Below are positions 1 to 9,543 of a stretch of 64,000 bases of DNA, piece after piece. A program made the translations under genes and the position numbers. The stretch is taken from positions 1 through 64,000 of the forward strand of contig VXRN01000017.1 in NCBI GenBank assembly GCA_009838465.1. The letters are read 5' to 3'. Every line of letters starts with the position of its first letter. Positions within the stretch are counted from its first letter, which is position 1. Source of the stretch: Dehalococcoidia bacterium (lineage in GTDB: Bacteria; Chloroflexota; Dehalococcoidia; Lucifugimonadales; UBA1123). The notes beneath the pieces are model-generated. The model ran no database searches and was not told the DNA's origin. It saw only the letters and a list, made by a program, of their open reading frames with translations.

Positions 1-105
1 ACCCTCACCCTAGCCCTCTCCCTGAGGGAGAGGGGATCTGTTGATCGGATTTCGTAGATACATGGATGTTTACCTACTCTTGTGAGCCCTGAGGGAGAGG
101 GGGTT
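1..105. repeat. Long intergenic repeat B, copy 1
   Basis: This stretch begins with a palindrome built on CCCTCTCCCTGAGGGAGAGGG, shortened here as CCCTCTCC/GGAGAGGG. A spacer and a second GGGAGAGGGG block follow. The whole unit recurs at 13603-13705 with few changes, including the spacer, so it is a dispersed element and not a simple hairpin. Shorter relatives lie at 12570-12604, 4586-4665, 15470-15548 and, inverted, at 38680-38716. All are intergenic. Its function is unknown; REP-type folding in mRNA 3' ends is one possibility. Confidence 0.7.
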
Positions 106-164
106 TGTTGATTGGGCTATCGTGGCAGGCTTCAGGTTGCCCTCATCCTTTTTCAGCTACTCTA

Positions 165-923
165 TCAGTCGGCGGCGACCTCTGAAGCCCTGGCCACTAT
201 GGCGACGAATGATTCGGCGTCGAGGCTGGCGCCTCCGACGAGGGCGCCGTCAATGTCGGGCTGGCGGAGGAAGGACTGGACATTGTCGGCGTTGACGCTG
301 CCGCCGTAGAGACATGGGACGGCATGGGCCGCGTCTCCGAACCCGGACCGAAGGGCCGACCTGATAGAACTCATCATGTCCTGGGATATCTGCGGCGTGG
401 CGGCCTCGCCTGTTCCAATTGCCCAGACAGGTTCATAGGCCACCAGTAACGAGGACACGTCCGTTACGTTGGCAAGGCAGGCGAGGAGTTGGGAACTCAC
501 GACGCTTTCCGCCCTACCCGCCCGCCGGTCTTCGAGCGATTCACCGACGCAGAGGATCGGTTTAAGCCCGGCTTCGATGGAGGCGGTGACCTTTCCTGCG
601 ATGAACTCATCGGACTCGGCGAACAGAGTACGGCGTTCAGAGTGACCGACGATGACGAATTCGACCAGTTCGGCGAGCATGGGGGCTGAAACCTCCCCGG
701 TGAACGCGCCCGATGGCTCAGGGTGAACATCCTGAGCCCCGACACGAATGCTCGAACCGGCGACAGCCTGCGCTACGCGGTCGAGGGATATATGCGGCGG
801 GCATATCACTATATTGCCCATACCTCCATCCGATAATATTTTCGATATATTATATCCCAATATGTGCGCAGACTCAGGCGTTGTGTTCATCTTCCAGTTG
901 CCTATAATCGTCAATCTGTTCAT
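165..923 (-). CDS. tpiA: Triosephosphate isomerase
   Basis: Interconverts dihydroxyacetone phosphate and glyceraldehyde 3-phosphate in glycolysis and gluconeogenesis; cytosolic. The 252-aa length is normal for the family. The substrate-binding motif GNWKMN is at residues 8-13 with catalytic Lys11, GHSERR carries the electrophile His94, and AYEPVWAIGTG carries catalytic Glu164. Phosphate-binding GGSV and GALVGGASL follow near the C-terminus. It lies downstream of apgM and pgk on the same strand but is separated from apgM by about 180 bases that include a long repeat, so co-transcription is likely but not certain. The ATG at 923 gives the standard N-terminus. Confidence 0.97.
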   Translation of the reverse strand: MNRLTIIGNWKMNTTPESAHILGYNISKILSDGGMGNIVICPPHISLDRVAQAVAGSSIRVGAQDVHPEPSGAFTGEVSAPMLAELVEFVIVGHSERRTLFAESDEFIAGKVTASIEAGLKPILCVGESLEDRRAGRAESVVSSQLLACLANVTDVSSLLVAYEPVWAIGTGEAATPQISQDMMSSIRSALRSGFGDAAHAVPCLYGGSVNADNVQSFLRQPDIDGALVGGASLDAESFVAIVARASEVAAD

Positions 924-985
924 GTGGACATATCCTTATATTGCCTTGCTTGAAATGACACAGTTTCCTAATTCCCCCTATCCCC

Positions 986-1078
986 CTAGTACCACTTCAA
1001 TGTGTTTCTGATGTATAGCAACCGGCCCGGCCCCTCACCCCTGGGTTCCCGCCTTCGCGGGAACGACGAGTAGGTGTG
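986..1078. repeat. 93-bp dispersed repeat A, copy 1
   Basis: A 93-base sequence in the apgM-tpiA gap that recurs almost unchanged at 23170-23262. Its core is the palindrome TTCCCGCCTTCGCGGGAA followed by CGACGAGTAGGTGTG. Core-only relatives are at 5511-5548, 9641-9670 and 10250-10281. The long flank shared by the two full copies suggests dispersal as a unit of a MITE- or REP-like family. Confidence 0.75.
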
Positions 1079-1100
1079 AGGGTATGACGAATTGTGTGGG

Positions 1101-2309
1101 TCAAGCGCCAAACTTGTCGAGCTTTCCGGAGTGCGCCATGAGAAGCAGTGGGAGCGCGGTCGCGGGGAGGCTGCCCAGGTATCCTGAGCGACAATGCCGC
1201 TCGTTGAATCCAGGAGAACCCAAGCCTTCATTGGTGGACTGCGAGTTTATCATCAGAGGGACAGGATGCCAGCTATGGGCCGCCAGTGTCGAAGGGGTGG
1301 AGTGGTCTCCGGCTACCGCGACGACGTCGGCTCCCAGATCCAACAAGCGCGGGATGCGCCTATCCAACTCTTCAAGAGTCCCGACCTTGGCGTCGAAGTC
1401 ACCGTCCTCCCCTGCCGCGTCGGCGGGCTTGTAGTGGAGGAAGAAGAAATCGTGATCATCCCAATGGTCTGAGAGCGTATCGAGTTCGGCGTCGAAATCG
1501 CGACCTGTGGGAATCACGTTCATGCCGAGCAGACTGGCTATGCCCCTGTACATTGGGTAGGCGGCGACCGCGCCCGGATTGAGACTGTACGCATCTCCGA
1601 ACGCAGGCCAGTCGGGACGCCTGGAGAAACCACGCATCAATATCATGTTGGCGATGTCTCGGCTTCCCAGGATATCACGGGCGGACTCGATGAAGCGGGC
1701 GGCCTTGTGCGCGGTACGCTGGGCGGCGTCCGACCTGCCGGCTGGATCGAGCGGCGCGAATCCGGTTCGCTGGGGGTCGGTGTCTGTAACGTCTCCTCCC
1801 AGTCCGTCTCCCCTAATGACGACGACGAAACGGTAGTCTTGAACGGGTTGGACCATGATTTCGACGCCTGGGACGGTGATATTGGATAGCTGTTCGACCA
1901 GGGGCGCGGACTCGGAGGTGGGTATCCGCCCTGCCCTACGGTCTGTCAGAACGCCGTCAGAATCCAGGGTGCAGAAGTTGCAGCGGATGGCGATGTCGTC
2001 CGGGCCGAGATCCATTCCGATGCCGACAGCCTCCAGGACGCCGCGTCCTATGACGTATTTGAGCGGGTCGTACCCAAAGAGGGCTAGGTGGCCGGGGCCG
2101 CTGCCGGGGGTTATACCCGTGGCGACAGGGGTAGTCACTCCACATGCACTGCGCGAGGCGAGCGCGTCCAGGTTCGGGATGTTAGCGGTCTCAAGCTCGC
2201 TCCTGCCCGTTTGGGGATGAGGAAGTCCACCAAGACCGTCAACGACGAGCAGGACTATCCGGGAGTCAGTCTTACGGCAGATTTCGTTCAGGTATGGGAA
2301 ATCAATCAT
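1101..2309 (-). CDS. apgM: 2,3-bisphosphoglycerate-independent phosphoglycerate mutase, archaeal (ApgM) type
   Basis: Converts 3-phosphoglycerate to 2-phosphoglycerate with two metal ions and a phosphoserine intermediate. The 402 aa match the archaeal-type branch of the alkaline phosphatase superfamily and not the ~510-aa bacterial GpmI. Visible marks are the metal-binding VVDGLGG near residues 22-28, the nucleophile region TPGSGPGHLALFGYDP near residues 67-82, and the late metal site AVAGDHSTPSTLAAHS near residue 345. The gene begins 9 bases after the pgk stop, so the two are surely co-transcribed. Together with pgk and tpiA it forms a lower-glycolysis run. Confidence 0.93.
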   Translation of the reverse strand: MIDFPYLNEICRKTDSRIVLLVVDGLGGLPHPQTGRSELETANIPNLDALASRSACGVTTPVATGITPGSGPGHLALFGYDPLKYVIGRGVLEAVGIGMDLGPDDIAIRCNFCTLDSDGVLTDRRAGRIPTSESAPLVEQLSNITVPGVEIMVQPVQDYRFVVVIRGDGLGGDVTDTDPQRTGFAPLDPAGRSDAAQRTAHKAARFIESARDILGSRDIANMILMRGFSRRPDWPAFGDAYSLNPGAVAAYPMYRGIASLLGMNVIPTGRDFDAELDTLSDHWDDHDFFFLHYKPADAAGEDGDFDAKVGTLEELDRRIPRLLDLGADVVAVAGDHSTPSTLAAHSWHPVPLMINSQSTNEGLGSPGFNERHCRSGYLGSLPATALPLLLMAHSGKLDKFGA

Positions 2310-2318
2310 GGTTAGTTC

Positions 2319-3521
2319 TCAGTTTCTGTTGTCGTCAAGGGCGGCTATGCCGGGGAGGTCCCTTCCTTCGAGGTATTCCAGGGTCGCGCCGCCGCCGGTG
2401 GAGACGTGGGAGAATCCGTCCTCGAGGCCGAGCGACCGGACCACATCGGCAGTCGAGCCTCCGCCGGTGACCGTGTAGGCGTCCTTGAGGTCGGCTATGG
2501 CGTGGGCGAGCGCGCGGGTCCCGTGGGAGAACCGGGGCCACTCGAACACACCCATCGGGCCGTTCCAGACGACGGTTCGGGCGATCTGGAGCCACTGGGC
2601 ATAAGCGCGAACCGTTTCCGGGCCTATGTCCATAACGATATGACCGCCGGGTATGGAGTCCACGCCAGCGGTGACCGGGTCTGCGGACTCGTCAAAGACC
2701 TCGGCCACAACGACGTCCCTCGGAAGAACGAGCTCAACGTCGTTGACGTGGGCGCGGTCCAGAACACGGAGAGCCAGTTCGACGTCGTCCATATCAACGC
2801 CGGACTCGTAATCCAGCTTGCCCTGGGCGCAGAGGAAAGAGGCGGCCATTCCACCGCCTACCAGGAATACATCGGCAACGTCGGCGAGGCGATCAATGAC
2901 CGGCACCTTGTCGGAGACCTTAGCGCCGCCCATCACGATGACATAGGGATGTTCGGGGGTGTGGATGACACTGTCCAGCGCGTTCACCTCGGATTCAATG
3001 AGGAATCCGGCGACCGAGGGCAGAAATTCAGTCACACCGGCAGTCGAGGCGTGCCTCCTGTGAGCTACGCCGAAGCCGTCGTTGACGTAGAAGTCGGCAA
3101 GATTCGCCAGGCATCGAGCGAAACGCCCGTCGTTGCTCTCCTCTCCGATGTGAAAGCGGAGGTTTTCCAACATCAGTATGTGGCCCGGGCTCATATCGGC
3201 TATGGCGGCCTCCACCTCGCTTCCGATGCAATCAGGGGCGAGCGCGATGGGACGCTGCATGATTTCAGAGAGGCGGAGCGCGACAGGAGTCAGGCTGTAC
3301 CGGGTGTCCCTGCGTCCATGGGGCCTTCCTATATGAGAGCAGAGAATGACGCGGCACTGGCGTTCGAGCAAGTATTCTATGGTGGGGAGCGACTCGACTA
3401 TCCTCGAGTCGTCGGAAATCTGGCCGGTGTCTCCTACGAACGTGACGTTGTAGTCCACCCTCACAAGCGCCCTGTCTCCGGGCGCTACACAGAGGTCACG
3501 GACGCTTTTCTTGCGATACAC
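2319..3521 (-). CDS. pgk: Phosphoglycerate kinase
   Basis: Transfers phosphate between 1,3-bisphosphoglycerate and ADP. The 400-aa length is typical. The N-terminal substrate-binding VRVDYNV lies near residues 21-27, SHIGRP near residues 62-67, and HRRHAST near residues 156-162 binds the sugar phosphate. The nucleotide-binding C-terminal lobe shows VMGGAKVSDK, WNGPMGVFE and TGGGSTADVV. The start codon overlaps the stop of the upstream polyprenyl synthetase gene at base 3521, and apgM follows after 9 bases, which indicates one transcript. A 419-aa open frame on the opposite strand is a shadow. Confidence 0.97.
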   Translation of the reverse strand: MYRKKSVRDLCVAPGDRALVRVDYNVTFVGDTGQISDDSRIVESLPTIEYLLERQCRVILCSHIGRPHGRRDTRYSLTPVALRLSEIMQRPIALAPDCIGSEVEAAIADMSPGHILMLENLRFHIGEESNDGRFARCLANLADFYVNDGFGVAHRRHASTAGVTEFLPSVAGFLIESEVNALDSVIHTPEHPYVIVMGGAKVSDKVPVIDRLADVADVFLVGGGMAASFLCAQGKLDYESGVDMDDVELALRVLDRAHVNDVELVLPRDVVVAEVFDESADPVTAGVDSIPGGHIVMDIGPETVRAYAQWLQIARTVVWNGPMGVFEWPRFSHGTRALAHAIADLKDAYTVTGGGSTADVVRSLGLEDGFSHVSTGGGATLEYLEGRDLPGIAALDDNRN

Positions 3522-4555
3522 TATGTCGCTCCCGGCAGGCTGCGCAGGAGTTCGCGCAGGTCGTCGGAAGCGCGGCCCGGCGGAAGGGCTTCCCTGACAG
3601 CTTCGACCGCCCCAGCGACACGCGCGTCAATCTCGCGCTCGGCATCTTCGGAGACGCCAAGCTGAGAGATGATCGCGGACAGGCTCCTGACGTCGGAAGG
3701 CTCAAGGACGCGCTTGAAGTAGTAGTCGCCCAGCCTTCTTCTCCCTGAAGGGGAGGCAATCTCAAAGGCCCTGACGACGGGATAGAGCTTCTTCTTGTTC
3801 ATGAAATCCTCGGAAGGAGAGCTATTCTCGTCGAGCGCGGAAGCGAGCTGCCTCATGTCGTCGGCGATTTGGACGGCGATACCGAGCTCTCGGCCCGCGT
3901 GGGCGAAGGACTTGCGCGTTGCTTCACTGCCGTCGGCGGCCAGCGCTCCGAACTCCATGGCGCAGGCATGGAGCGAGCCCGCCTTTGCCTCGGCCATTTT
4001 GATGTACGAGCCGGAGGACATATCCAGTCGTTCCTGCGCCTCAAGGTCCATGAAGCGGCCTTCGCAGGCGGCGAGACTGGCCCTGTCGAGGATCTTTACC
4101 GCCTCGAAAACGCGATCCGGTCCGATGCCGCGCTGTCCGAACCCGAGCAAGGCGAGGCGCGCGAGGGCGTGCATTCCGTCGCCCGCGTTGATAGCCTGGG
4201 CGGGGCCCCACTTCCACCAGACAGTATCGCGCCCATCACGGGAGATTCTGCCCGCCTGAATATCGTCGTGAATCTCGCAGAAATTGTGAACAAGCTCGGC
4301 TGCGGCGGCCGTAGGGAGAGCGGATTCGAGGTTCCCGCTAAGAGATTCGCAAGAGGCGAGGCATAGAGCTCCGAGCGGACGGGGCAAGGGAGCGTCTGAG
4401 GAATCCATATCCGAGAGCCAGCCGAGGTGATGCTCCATCATCGAATAGAGAGGCAACCCTCTATCGGAGACGATGCTCCTCAGTTCGCCTTCTACCATGG
4501 AACTGTATCTGCCGATTCGATCCAATCCGCGACTCCTTCCTGAACATGGAATCAC
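3521..4555 (-). CDS. Polyprenyl synthetase-family protein with altered Asp-rich motifs
   Basis: A member of the trans-isoprenyl diphosphate synthase family, which condenses isopentenyl diphosphate with allylic diphosphates. The 344-aa protein keeps the fold signatures HDDIQ, DTVWWKWGPAQAINAGD and KKKLYPVV. Both Asp-rich metal motifs are changed at the last aspartate: the first reads DDIQA where DDxxD is expected, and the second reads DDMRQ. Catalysis may be altered, or it may be a non-catalytic partner subunit. It overlaps pgk by one base and heads the glycolytic run, an odd place for an isoprenoid gene. Met20 at 4498 is an alternative start that removes a poorly conserved leader. Confidence 0.85.
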   Translation of the reverse strand: MIPCSGRSRGLDRIGRYSSMVEGELRSIVSDRGLPLYSMMEHHLGWLSDMDSSDAPLPRPLGALCLASCESLSGNLESALPTAAAAELVHNFCEIHDDIQAGRISRDGRDTVWWKWGPAQAINAGDGMHALARLALLGFGQRGIGPDRVFEAVKILDRASLAACEGRFMDLEAQERLDMSSGSYIKMAEAKAGSLHACAMEFGALAADGSEATRKSFAHAGRELGIAVQIADDMRQLASALDENSSPSEDFMNKKKLYPVVRAFEIASPSGRRRLGDYYFKRVLEPSDVRSLSAIISQLGVSEDAEREIDARVAGAVEAVREALPPGRASDDLRELLRSLPGAT

Positions 4556-4585
4556 CCTCTCCCATCAGGGGCTGAGAGAGGTAGG

Positions 4586-4665
4586 CATCTGCCCTAACCC
4601 TAACCCTCTCCCAGAGGGAAAGGGGACTTCTACCTGCCCCTCTGAGCCCATCAAGGGAGAGAAGA
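4586..4665. repeat. Repeat B variant
   Basis: A degenerate copy of the CCCTCTCC/GGAGAGGG palindromic family between the polyprenyl synthetase and Sua5-type genes. It contains CCCTAACCCTAACCCTCTCC and a second AAGGGAGAG block about 50 bases on, the same two-block layout as copies 1-105 and 13603-13705. Confidence 0.5.
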
Positions 4666-4695
4666 CTTTCCTTGGTAGAAGGTTCAGATTGGATT

Positions 4696-5316
4696 TTACA
4701 CTTCCAGGTCTATGCCTGCCAATTTCTGAATGTCGGATGCGGACAGCGCGCCTTGTCTCAGGATCCTGGGCGGGTCGGCGGTCACGTCTATCACCGTGGA
4801 GGGTGCGGAGGGAGCCAGATTGCCGCCATCGAGGACGAGGTCGAGCCGACTTCCGAGTTCGGCGACAACATCCTCGGCCGCGGTGAGGGCGGGCTTTCCG
4901 CTGACGTTCGCGCTGGTAGCGGTGATGGGCGCGCCGAGTTGGGCGACTATCCCCCTGGGAGCGGGATGGTCCGGGATACGGAGGCCGACGGTGTCGATCC
5001 CTCCGGAGACCACATCGGGAACCAGATCGGATTTGCCGACCACTATGGTCAGCTTGCCGGGCCAGAAGATTTCGGCGAGGCGGACGGCGGTGTCGGGGAT
5101 GTCTCTGCCGTACTTGTAGAGGTCGCCCGTATCGGAGACGAAGATAGGCAGCGGGCTGCGTTCCCCGCGGTCCTTGACGCTGAACACCTTGGCGGCGGCT
5201 TCAGGGTCGAGGGCGTTGGCGGAGATGCCGTAAAGCGTGTCGGTGGGGAGGGCGATTACTCCGCCGTCTCTGAGGATTTGGACGGATCGGGAGATGGAGG
5301 TGGAGAGGTTTGACAT
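4696..5316 (-). CDS. L-threonylcarbamoyladenylate synthase (Sua5/YrdC/TsaC family)
   Basis: Makes threonylcarbamoyl-AMP from threonine, bicarbonate and ATP, the first step of the t6A37 modification of ANN-decoding tRNAs. The 206-aa single-domain protein has ALPTDTLYGISANA near residues 21-34, the KDR-containing segment near residues 48-50, ITATSANVSGKPA near residues 131-143, and the terminal STVID motif. There is no Sua5-specific C-terminal domain, so it is closer to the TsaC/YwlC short form. mtaB, which acts on t6A, is elsewhere in the window (27801-29183). It appears to be a single-gene unit. Confidence 0.92.
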   Translation of the reverse strand: MSNLSTSISRSVQILRDGGVIALPTDTLYGISANALDPEAAAKVFSVKDRGERSPLPIFVSDTGDLYKYGRDIPDTAVRLAEIFWPGKLTIVVGKSDLVPDVVSGGIDTVGLRIPDHPAPRGIVAQLGAPITATSANVSGKPALTAAEDVVAELGSRLDLVLDGGNLAPSAPSTVIDVTADPPRILRQGALSASDIQKLAGIDLEV

Positions 5317-5510
5317 GGGGTTTTAGTCTTAATCAGGAATTACCGGAAATGGAATGAATAGGATGATTGTGTGCAATTAGAACTTTCATGCGTATATTGT
5401 AGCAGAAGGCGAGGTGTAAGAGAAGGTTGACGTCGGAACAAGGGATCAGGGGCATCTTCTCTTTAGCCAGGGCCTTTGCAAAGTCCAGTCTATCCAGGAT
5501 TCGGCCACGC

Positions 5511-5548
5511 CCCTCCCCTGGATTCCCGCCTTCGCGGGAATGACGAAT
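5511..5548. repeat. Repeat A core
   Basis: The palindrome ATTCCCGCCTTCGCGGGAAT sits in the 320-base gap before the Uma2 gene. It is the core of the 93-bp element at 986-1078, without its long left flank. Confidence 0.7.
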
Positions 5549-5682
5549 GCAAAATTCTTAGCCATGAACGGCAACTTTGAAAAGGCCCTGCTCTTTAGCT
5601 GAGCTATCTTGACCGGAGAGACGAACGGCGCATAGACTTGAATGGCCCTGATACCGAGTTAGATAGCCCCGAGAGGTCTGTG

Positions 5683-6459
5683 ATGGTCGGCAAGACGACA
5701 ACTCCCACCAGAACACACACCGAACTCGAACGCTTCCCCGAGTTTCCTCCGCGCGACGACATGAATAATCCCATCTATCTCTACCGCCCCTCCTACATCT
5801 ACGCGCTGGAACTGCACATGGGCAACCCGGAGACCACGATAGTCCTGGGCGAGGTTCCGGTGGGCTGGACTCCCAGGCAGAGCGCGGGCGTTCGCGTGCC
5901 CGACCTTCTGATAGCCGACAACGTCAACCGCGCGGTCATCATTGAACAGTGGGGTTATGCGATAGAACAGCAGGGAAAGCCCCCCGACTTCGTGATGGAG
6001 GTGGCGTCCGCGACGACCGGAGGGACCGATTACACCGCCAAACGCCGCGACTATGAAGCCTACGGGATACCAGAATACTGGCGCTTCGACCCGTCAGGTG
6101 GGGAGTATCACGACGCGGCCCTTGCCGGCGACCGTCTGGTGGACGGTGCGTACCAGTCCATCGAGATAGAGTGGCTGGATGAGAATCGCTGTCGCGGTTA
6201 CAGCGAGTTTCTGGGTCTGTACGTGTGCTGGGAGTATGGCGAACTGCGCTGGTACGACCCCAGGACTCAGAGTTATCTCCGCACCCACGCCGACGATGTG
6301 GAACGCGCCGAACGCGCCGAAATGGAACGGGATCGCGAGGCAGCGGCGCGGGAACAAGAGGCAGCGGCACGGGAACAAGAGGCAGCGGCGCGTAGAGAGG
6401 CTGAGGCGGAAGTGGAAAGGCTTCGCAGACAGCTGGAAGACATAGGCGATCCAGAGTAG
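5683..6459 (+). CDS. Uma2 (DUF820) family endonuclease-like protein with a C-terminal coiled coil
   Basis: Uma2 proteins have a PD-(D/E)xK nuclease fold and are abundant in cyanobacteria and Chloroflexota; their biological role is unsettled. Family marks are VRVPDLLIAD, DFVMEVASATTGG, a lysine in YTAKRRDYEAYG, and PEYWRFDPSGG. After the domain comes a charged region rich in EREAAAREQE that should form a coiled coil, encoded by in-frame 21-base tandem repeats at about 6339-6395. An upstream TTG at 5638 is open, but ATG 5683 has GAGAGG six bases ahead and fits the family N-terminus, so I chose it. Confidence 0.82.
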   Translation: MVGKTTTPTRTHTELERFPEFPPRDDMNNPIYLYRPSYIYALELHMGNPETTIVLGEVPVGWTPRQSAGVRVPDLLIADNVNRAVIIEQWGYAIEQQGKPPDFVMEVASATTGGTDYTAKRRDYEAYGIPEYWRFDPSGGEYHDAALAGDRLVDGAYQSIEIEWLDENRCRGYSEFLGLYVCWEYGELRWYDPRTQSYLRTHADDVERAERAEMERDREAAAREQEAAAREQEAAARREAEAEVERLRRQLEDIGDPE

Positions 6460-6586
6460 GCGACACGTACTCAGAGGTATCTGCAAACATCCGTAAGACT
6501 GTCTGGCGACTGAATGGCTTCGAACGGCTCCGTATTTTTCTTGACCCAAATGCGGCGCATCGGTTAGCCTGATTCCAGACGCAGCT

Positions 6587-8251
6587 ATGTCTTCAACTCG
6601 CTTCCAAGAGTCTAAAAAGTCCTCTGCCGCCGGTCGAGAGCCGGTCGGATTGGCATACTCAGAAAGCGGGCCGTCGGCCACCTCTTCAGCTCCCACACCG
6701 CCCGATTCAGGCCACCAGGAGACGATTGTCGTCATTGATTTTGGTTCGCAATACTCGAGGCTGATAGCCAGGCGCATCAGGGAGTCCAAAGTCTATTGCG
6801 AGCTGATCCCCCATACGGCTCCCTGGGAGACCGTGGCGCATCTCAATCCGAAGGGCATCGTGCTGTCGGGCGGGCCGGCGAGTGTGTATGAAAAAGACGC
6901 TCCGCTACCGCCGGACTGGGTTTACGAGTCGCGTCTGCCTGTGCTGGGAATATGCTACGGGATGCAGGCGATGGTCCACCAGCTTGGCGGGAAGGTAGCG
7001 CCCGCGTCGAGGCGTGAATACGGGTATGCCGAGCTAATCCAGGACACGCCTTCTGATCCGATATTCCACGAAACGCCGGAGTCCATGCAGGTATGGATGA
7101 GTCACGGCGACCATATCTCCGAGCTTCCGCCCGGGTTCAGCGTGCTGGCGCACACCGACAACTCCCCTATCGCGGCGCTGGGAGACCGGAACGGAAGGAT
7201 CGGAATCCAGTTCCACCCTGAAGTGGTACATACGCCGAAGGGCAAGCAGTTAATAGAAAATTTTCTTTACAAGATCTGCGGCTGCTCTGGGTCGTGGACT
7301 CCGGGCAACTTCGTTTCCGAGACAGTGGCAGCGATAAGGGATCAGGTCGGCGGCGGCAAGGTTATATGCGCGCTGTCGGGCGGCGTGGACTCGGCGGTGG
7401 CGGCGACACTGGTTCACCGAGCTATCGGCGACCGGCTGACGTGCATCTTCGTGAATAACGGGTTGATGCGACACCGGGAACCGGAGCGAGTGCGTGAGAC
7501 GTTCAAGAAGTACATGGAGATGAACCTGAGCTACGTGAACGCCACGGAACATTTCCTGGGTGCGCTGAGGTCGGTGACAGACCCGGAGACCAAGCGAAAA
7601 GTAATCGGAGAAGAGTTCATCAACGTGTTCGAGGATGAGGCGTCGAGGCTGGGCCAGGTGGACTTTTTGGCGCAGGGAACGCTGTACCCGGACGTGATAG
7701 AGAGCCAGGTGCCAGGGGACGACGTTTCGGCGAAGATCAAGACACACCACAACGTTGGCGGGCTGCCGGAGCACATGCGAATGGAGTTGGTGGAGCCGCT
7801 GCGATACCTGTTCAAGGATGAGGTGAGGGAGGTCGGACTAGAGCTGGGACTGCCCCGGGAGATGGTGTTCAGACAACCCTTCCCGGGGCCGGGCCTGGCA
7901 ATCAGGATCATCGGCGAGGTTACGAACGACAGCCTGGATACGCTGCGCGAGGCGGACCGTATCCTGATGGAGGAGATCGAGGACGCGGGGCTATATGAAG
8001 ATTTGTGGCAGAGTTTCGCGGTGCTGACGGATTCGCGGTCGGTGGGGGTGACGGGGGATTTCAGGACATACGGTAACGTAATCGCGATAAGGGCCGTAAC
8101 GAGCGACGACGCGATGACTGCGGACTGGGCGCGGATTCCATACGAGGTCCTGGGGCGTGTGTCGAACCGTATATGCAATGAGGCACCGGGGGTGAACCGG
8201 GTAGTCTATGACATCACAAGCAAGCCGCCCGGGACGATAGAGTGGGAGTAG
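6587..8251 (+). CDS. guaA: GMP synthase (glutamine-hydrolysing)
   Basis: Converts XMP to GMP with ATP and glutamine. The class I glutamine amidotransferase domain comes first, with nucleophile GICYGMQA and GIQFHPEV. The ATP-pyrophosphatase domain follows with the P-loop [10 protein letters not shown], and the dimerisation domain ends KPPGTIEWE. At 554 aa it carries about 45 extra residues of low complexity before [13 protein letters not shown], where most family members begin, so the true start may lie further in. It overlaps or abuts purD and leads a run of purine genes on the same strand. Confidence 0.96.
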   Translation: MSSTRFQESKKSSAAGREPVGLAYSESGPSATSSAPTPPDSGHQETIVVIDFGSQYSRLIARRIRESKVYCELIPHTAPWETVAHLNPKGIVLSGGPASVYEKDAPLPPDWVYESRLPVLGICYGMQAMVHQLGGKVAPASRREYGYAELIQDTPSDPIFHETPESMQVWMSHGDHISELPPGFSVLAHTDNSPIAALGDRNGRIGIQFHPEVVHTPKGKQLIENFLYKICGCSGSWTPGNFVSETVAAIRDQVGGGKVICALSGGVDSAVAATLVHRAIGDRLTCIFVNNGLMRHREPERVRETFKKYMEMNLSYVNATEHFLGALRSVTDPETKRKVIGEEFINVFEDEASRLGQVDFLAQGTLYPDVIESQVPGDDVSAKIKTHHNVGGLPEHMRMELVEPLRYLFKDEVREVGLELGLPREMVFRQPFPGPGLAIRIIGEVTNDSLDTLREADRILMEEIEDAGLYEDLWQSFAVLTDSRSVGVTGDFRTYGNVIAIRAVTSDDAMTADWARIPYEVLGRVSNRICNEAPGVNRVVYDITSKPPGTIEWE

Positions 8252-8253
8252 GC

Positions 8254-9543
8254 ATGGGTTCGGACATGAATATTCTCATCGTCGGCGAAGGCTCGCGCGA
8301 ACACGCAATTGCCTGGAAGATTGCATCCAGTCCACATGCGCCGCGCATCCTCATCGCGCCCGGCAACGCAGGAACCGCGCAGTTGGGCGACAACTTCGAC
8401 GTGTCTGCCGGGGACATAGAAGGGCTGATCGAACTGGCGAAGGAAGAGTCCGCGGATCTAACGTTCATTGGCCCGGAGATCCCTCTCGCAGCCGGCATAG
8501 TGGACAGATTCCGCGAAGAAGGGTTACGAGTGTTCGGGCCCACGAAGGCCGCAGCGCGAATCGAAGCCAGCAAGTCATTCGCCAAGGATGTAATGACTGC
8601 GGCAAACGTGCCTACAGCAGCGGCGGAGGTGTTTCACAGCGCCGGCGCCGCTATCGGATACGTAGAGTCAGCGACGCCACCATTTGTCGTGAAGGCGGAT
8701 GGCCTGGCGGCCGGCAAGGGCGTGATAATGTCGGAAACGCCAGAGGAAGCGGTCGTCGCGATCAATTCTATGTTTGTCAGCAGAGATTTCGGCAACGCAG
8801 GAGACACGGTACTGATAGAGCAATGGCTGCGGGGTCAAGAAGTCAGCATCTTCGCCTTCGTGGACGGACCTTATGTGTCCGAGATGACCGCCGCCTGCGA
8901 CTACAAGCGCGCAAAGGACGGCGATCTTGGCCTGAACACCGGAGGCATGGGCAGTTACAGTCCCCCTCCCTTCTGGGATGACGAACTAGAGAGAAAAGTT
9001 CGCGCAGAGATAATGGAGCCGGTGGCAGCGCGGATGGCGGAGATCGGGTGTCCGTTCCAGGGATTTCTGTACGCGGGGCTGATGATTACCAAGGAAGGGC
9101 CGAAGGTTATCGAGTTCAACTGCCGCATGGGAGACCCGGAGGCGCAGGTTGTCATACCACGACTGAAGTCAGACTTGTTGGAATTGGCGCTGTGCACCGC
9201 GGAAGGCACTCTCTCCGAGCAGAAGGTGGAGTGGTCGGACGATTCGTGGGTCGGCGTAGTGCTGGCATCGGACGGGTATCCGGGCGGATATGAGACGGGT
9301 TTCGAGATCAGCGGGCTTCCTGAAGATTCTGAAGAGTGTGTTGTTTTCCATGCCGGAACAAAGTTAGACGAAATTTTAGAAACAGACCAAAACGCTAAAA
9401 TTGTGACTTCCGGCGGGAGGGTTATGACAGCCGCGAGCCGTGGGAAGACAATTTCTGACGCAAGATCGTCCGCATACGAAATTGCGGGAAGTATCGAGTT
9501 CGGCAATGTGTATTACAGAGGGGATATTGCGGCGGATGTATGA
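8254..9543 (+). CDS. purD: Phosphoribosylamine-glycine ligase
   Basis: Joins phosphoribosylamine and glycine with ATP in the second step of purine synthesis. ATP-grasp architecture is clear: MNILIVGEGSREHAIAWK at the N-terminus, IGPEIPLAAGIVD, PFVVKADGLAAGKGVI in the ATP-binding lobe, NTGGMGSYSP, and EFNCRMGDPEAQ in the catalytic core. Start candidates are GTG 8242 (inside guaA), ATG 8254 and ATG 8266. ATG 8254 is best placed behind GGGAG and starts 2 bases after the guaA stop. Length is close to the usual ~425 aa. Translational coupling with guaA is likely. Confidence 0.95.
   Translation: MGSDMNILIVGEGSREHAIAWKIASSPHAPRILIAPGNAGTAQLGDNFDVSAGDIEGLIELAKEESADLTFIGPEIPLAAGIVDRFREEGLRVFGPTKAAARIEASKSFAKDVMTAANVPTAAAEVFHSAGAAIGYVESATPPFVVKADGLAAGKGVIMSETPEEAVVAINSMFVSRDFGNAGDTVLIEQWLRGQEVSIFAFVDGPYVSEMTAACDYKRAKDGDLGLNTGGMGSYSPPPFWDDELERKVRAEIMEPVAARMAEIGCPFQGFLYAGLMITKEGPKVIEFNCRMGDPEAQVVIPRLKSDLLELALCTAEGTLSEQKVEWSDDSWVGVVLASDGYPGGYETGFEISGLPEDSEECVVFHAGTKLDEILETDQNAKIVTSGGRVMTAASRGKTISDARSSAYEIAGSIEFGNVYYRGDIAADV

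Noticed and set aside
2406-3665. A 419-codon open frame on the plus strand opposite pgk
   Set aside because: It is an antisense shadow of a well-conserved pgk gene in GC-rich codons; its sequence has no recognisable motif and no ribosome site.
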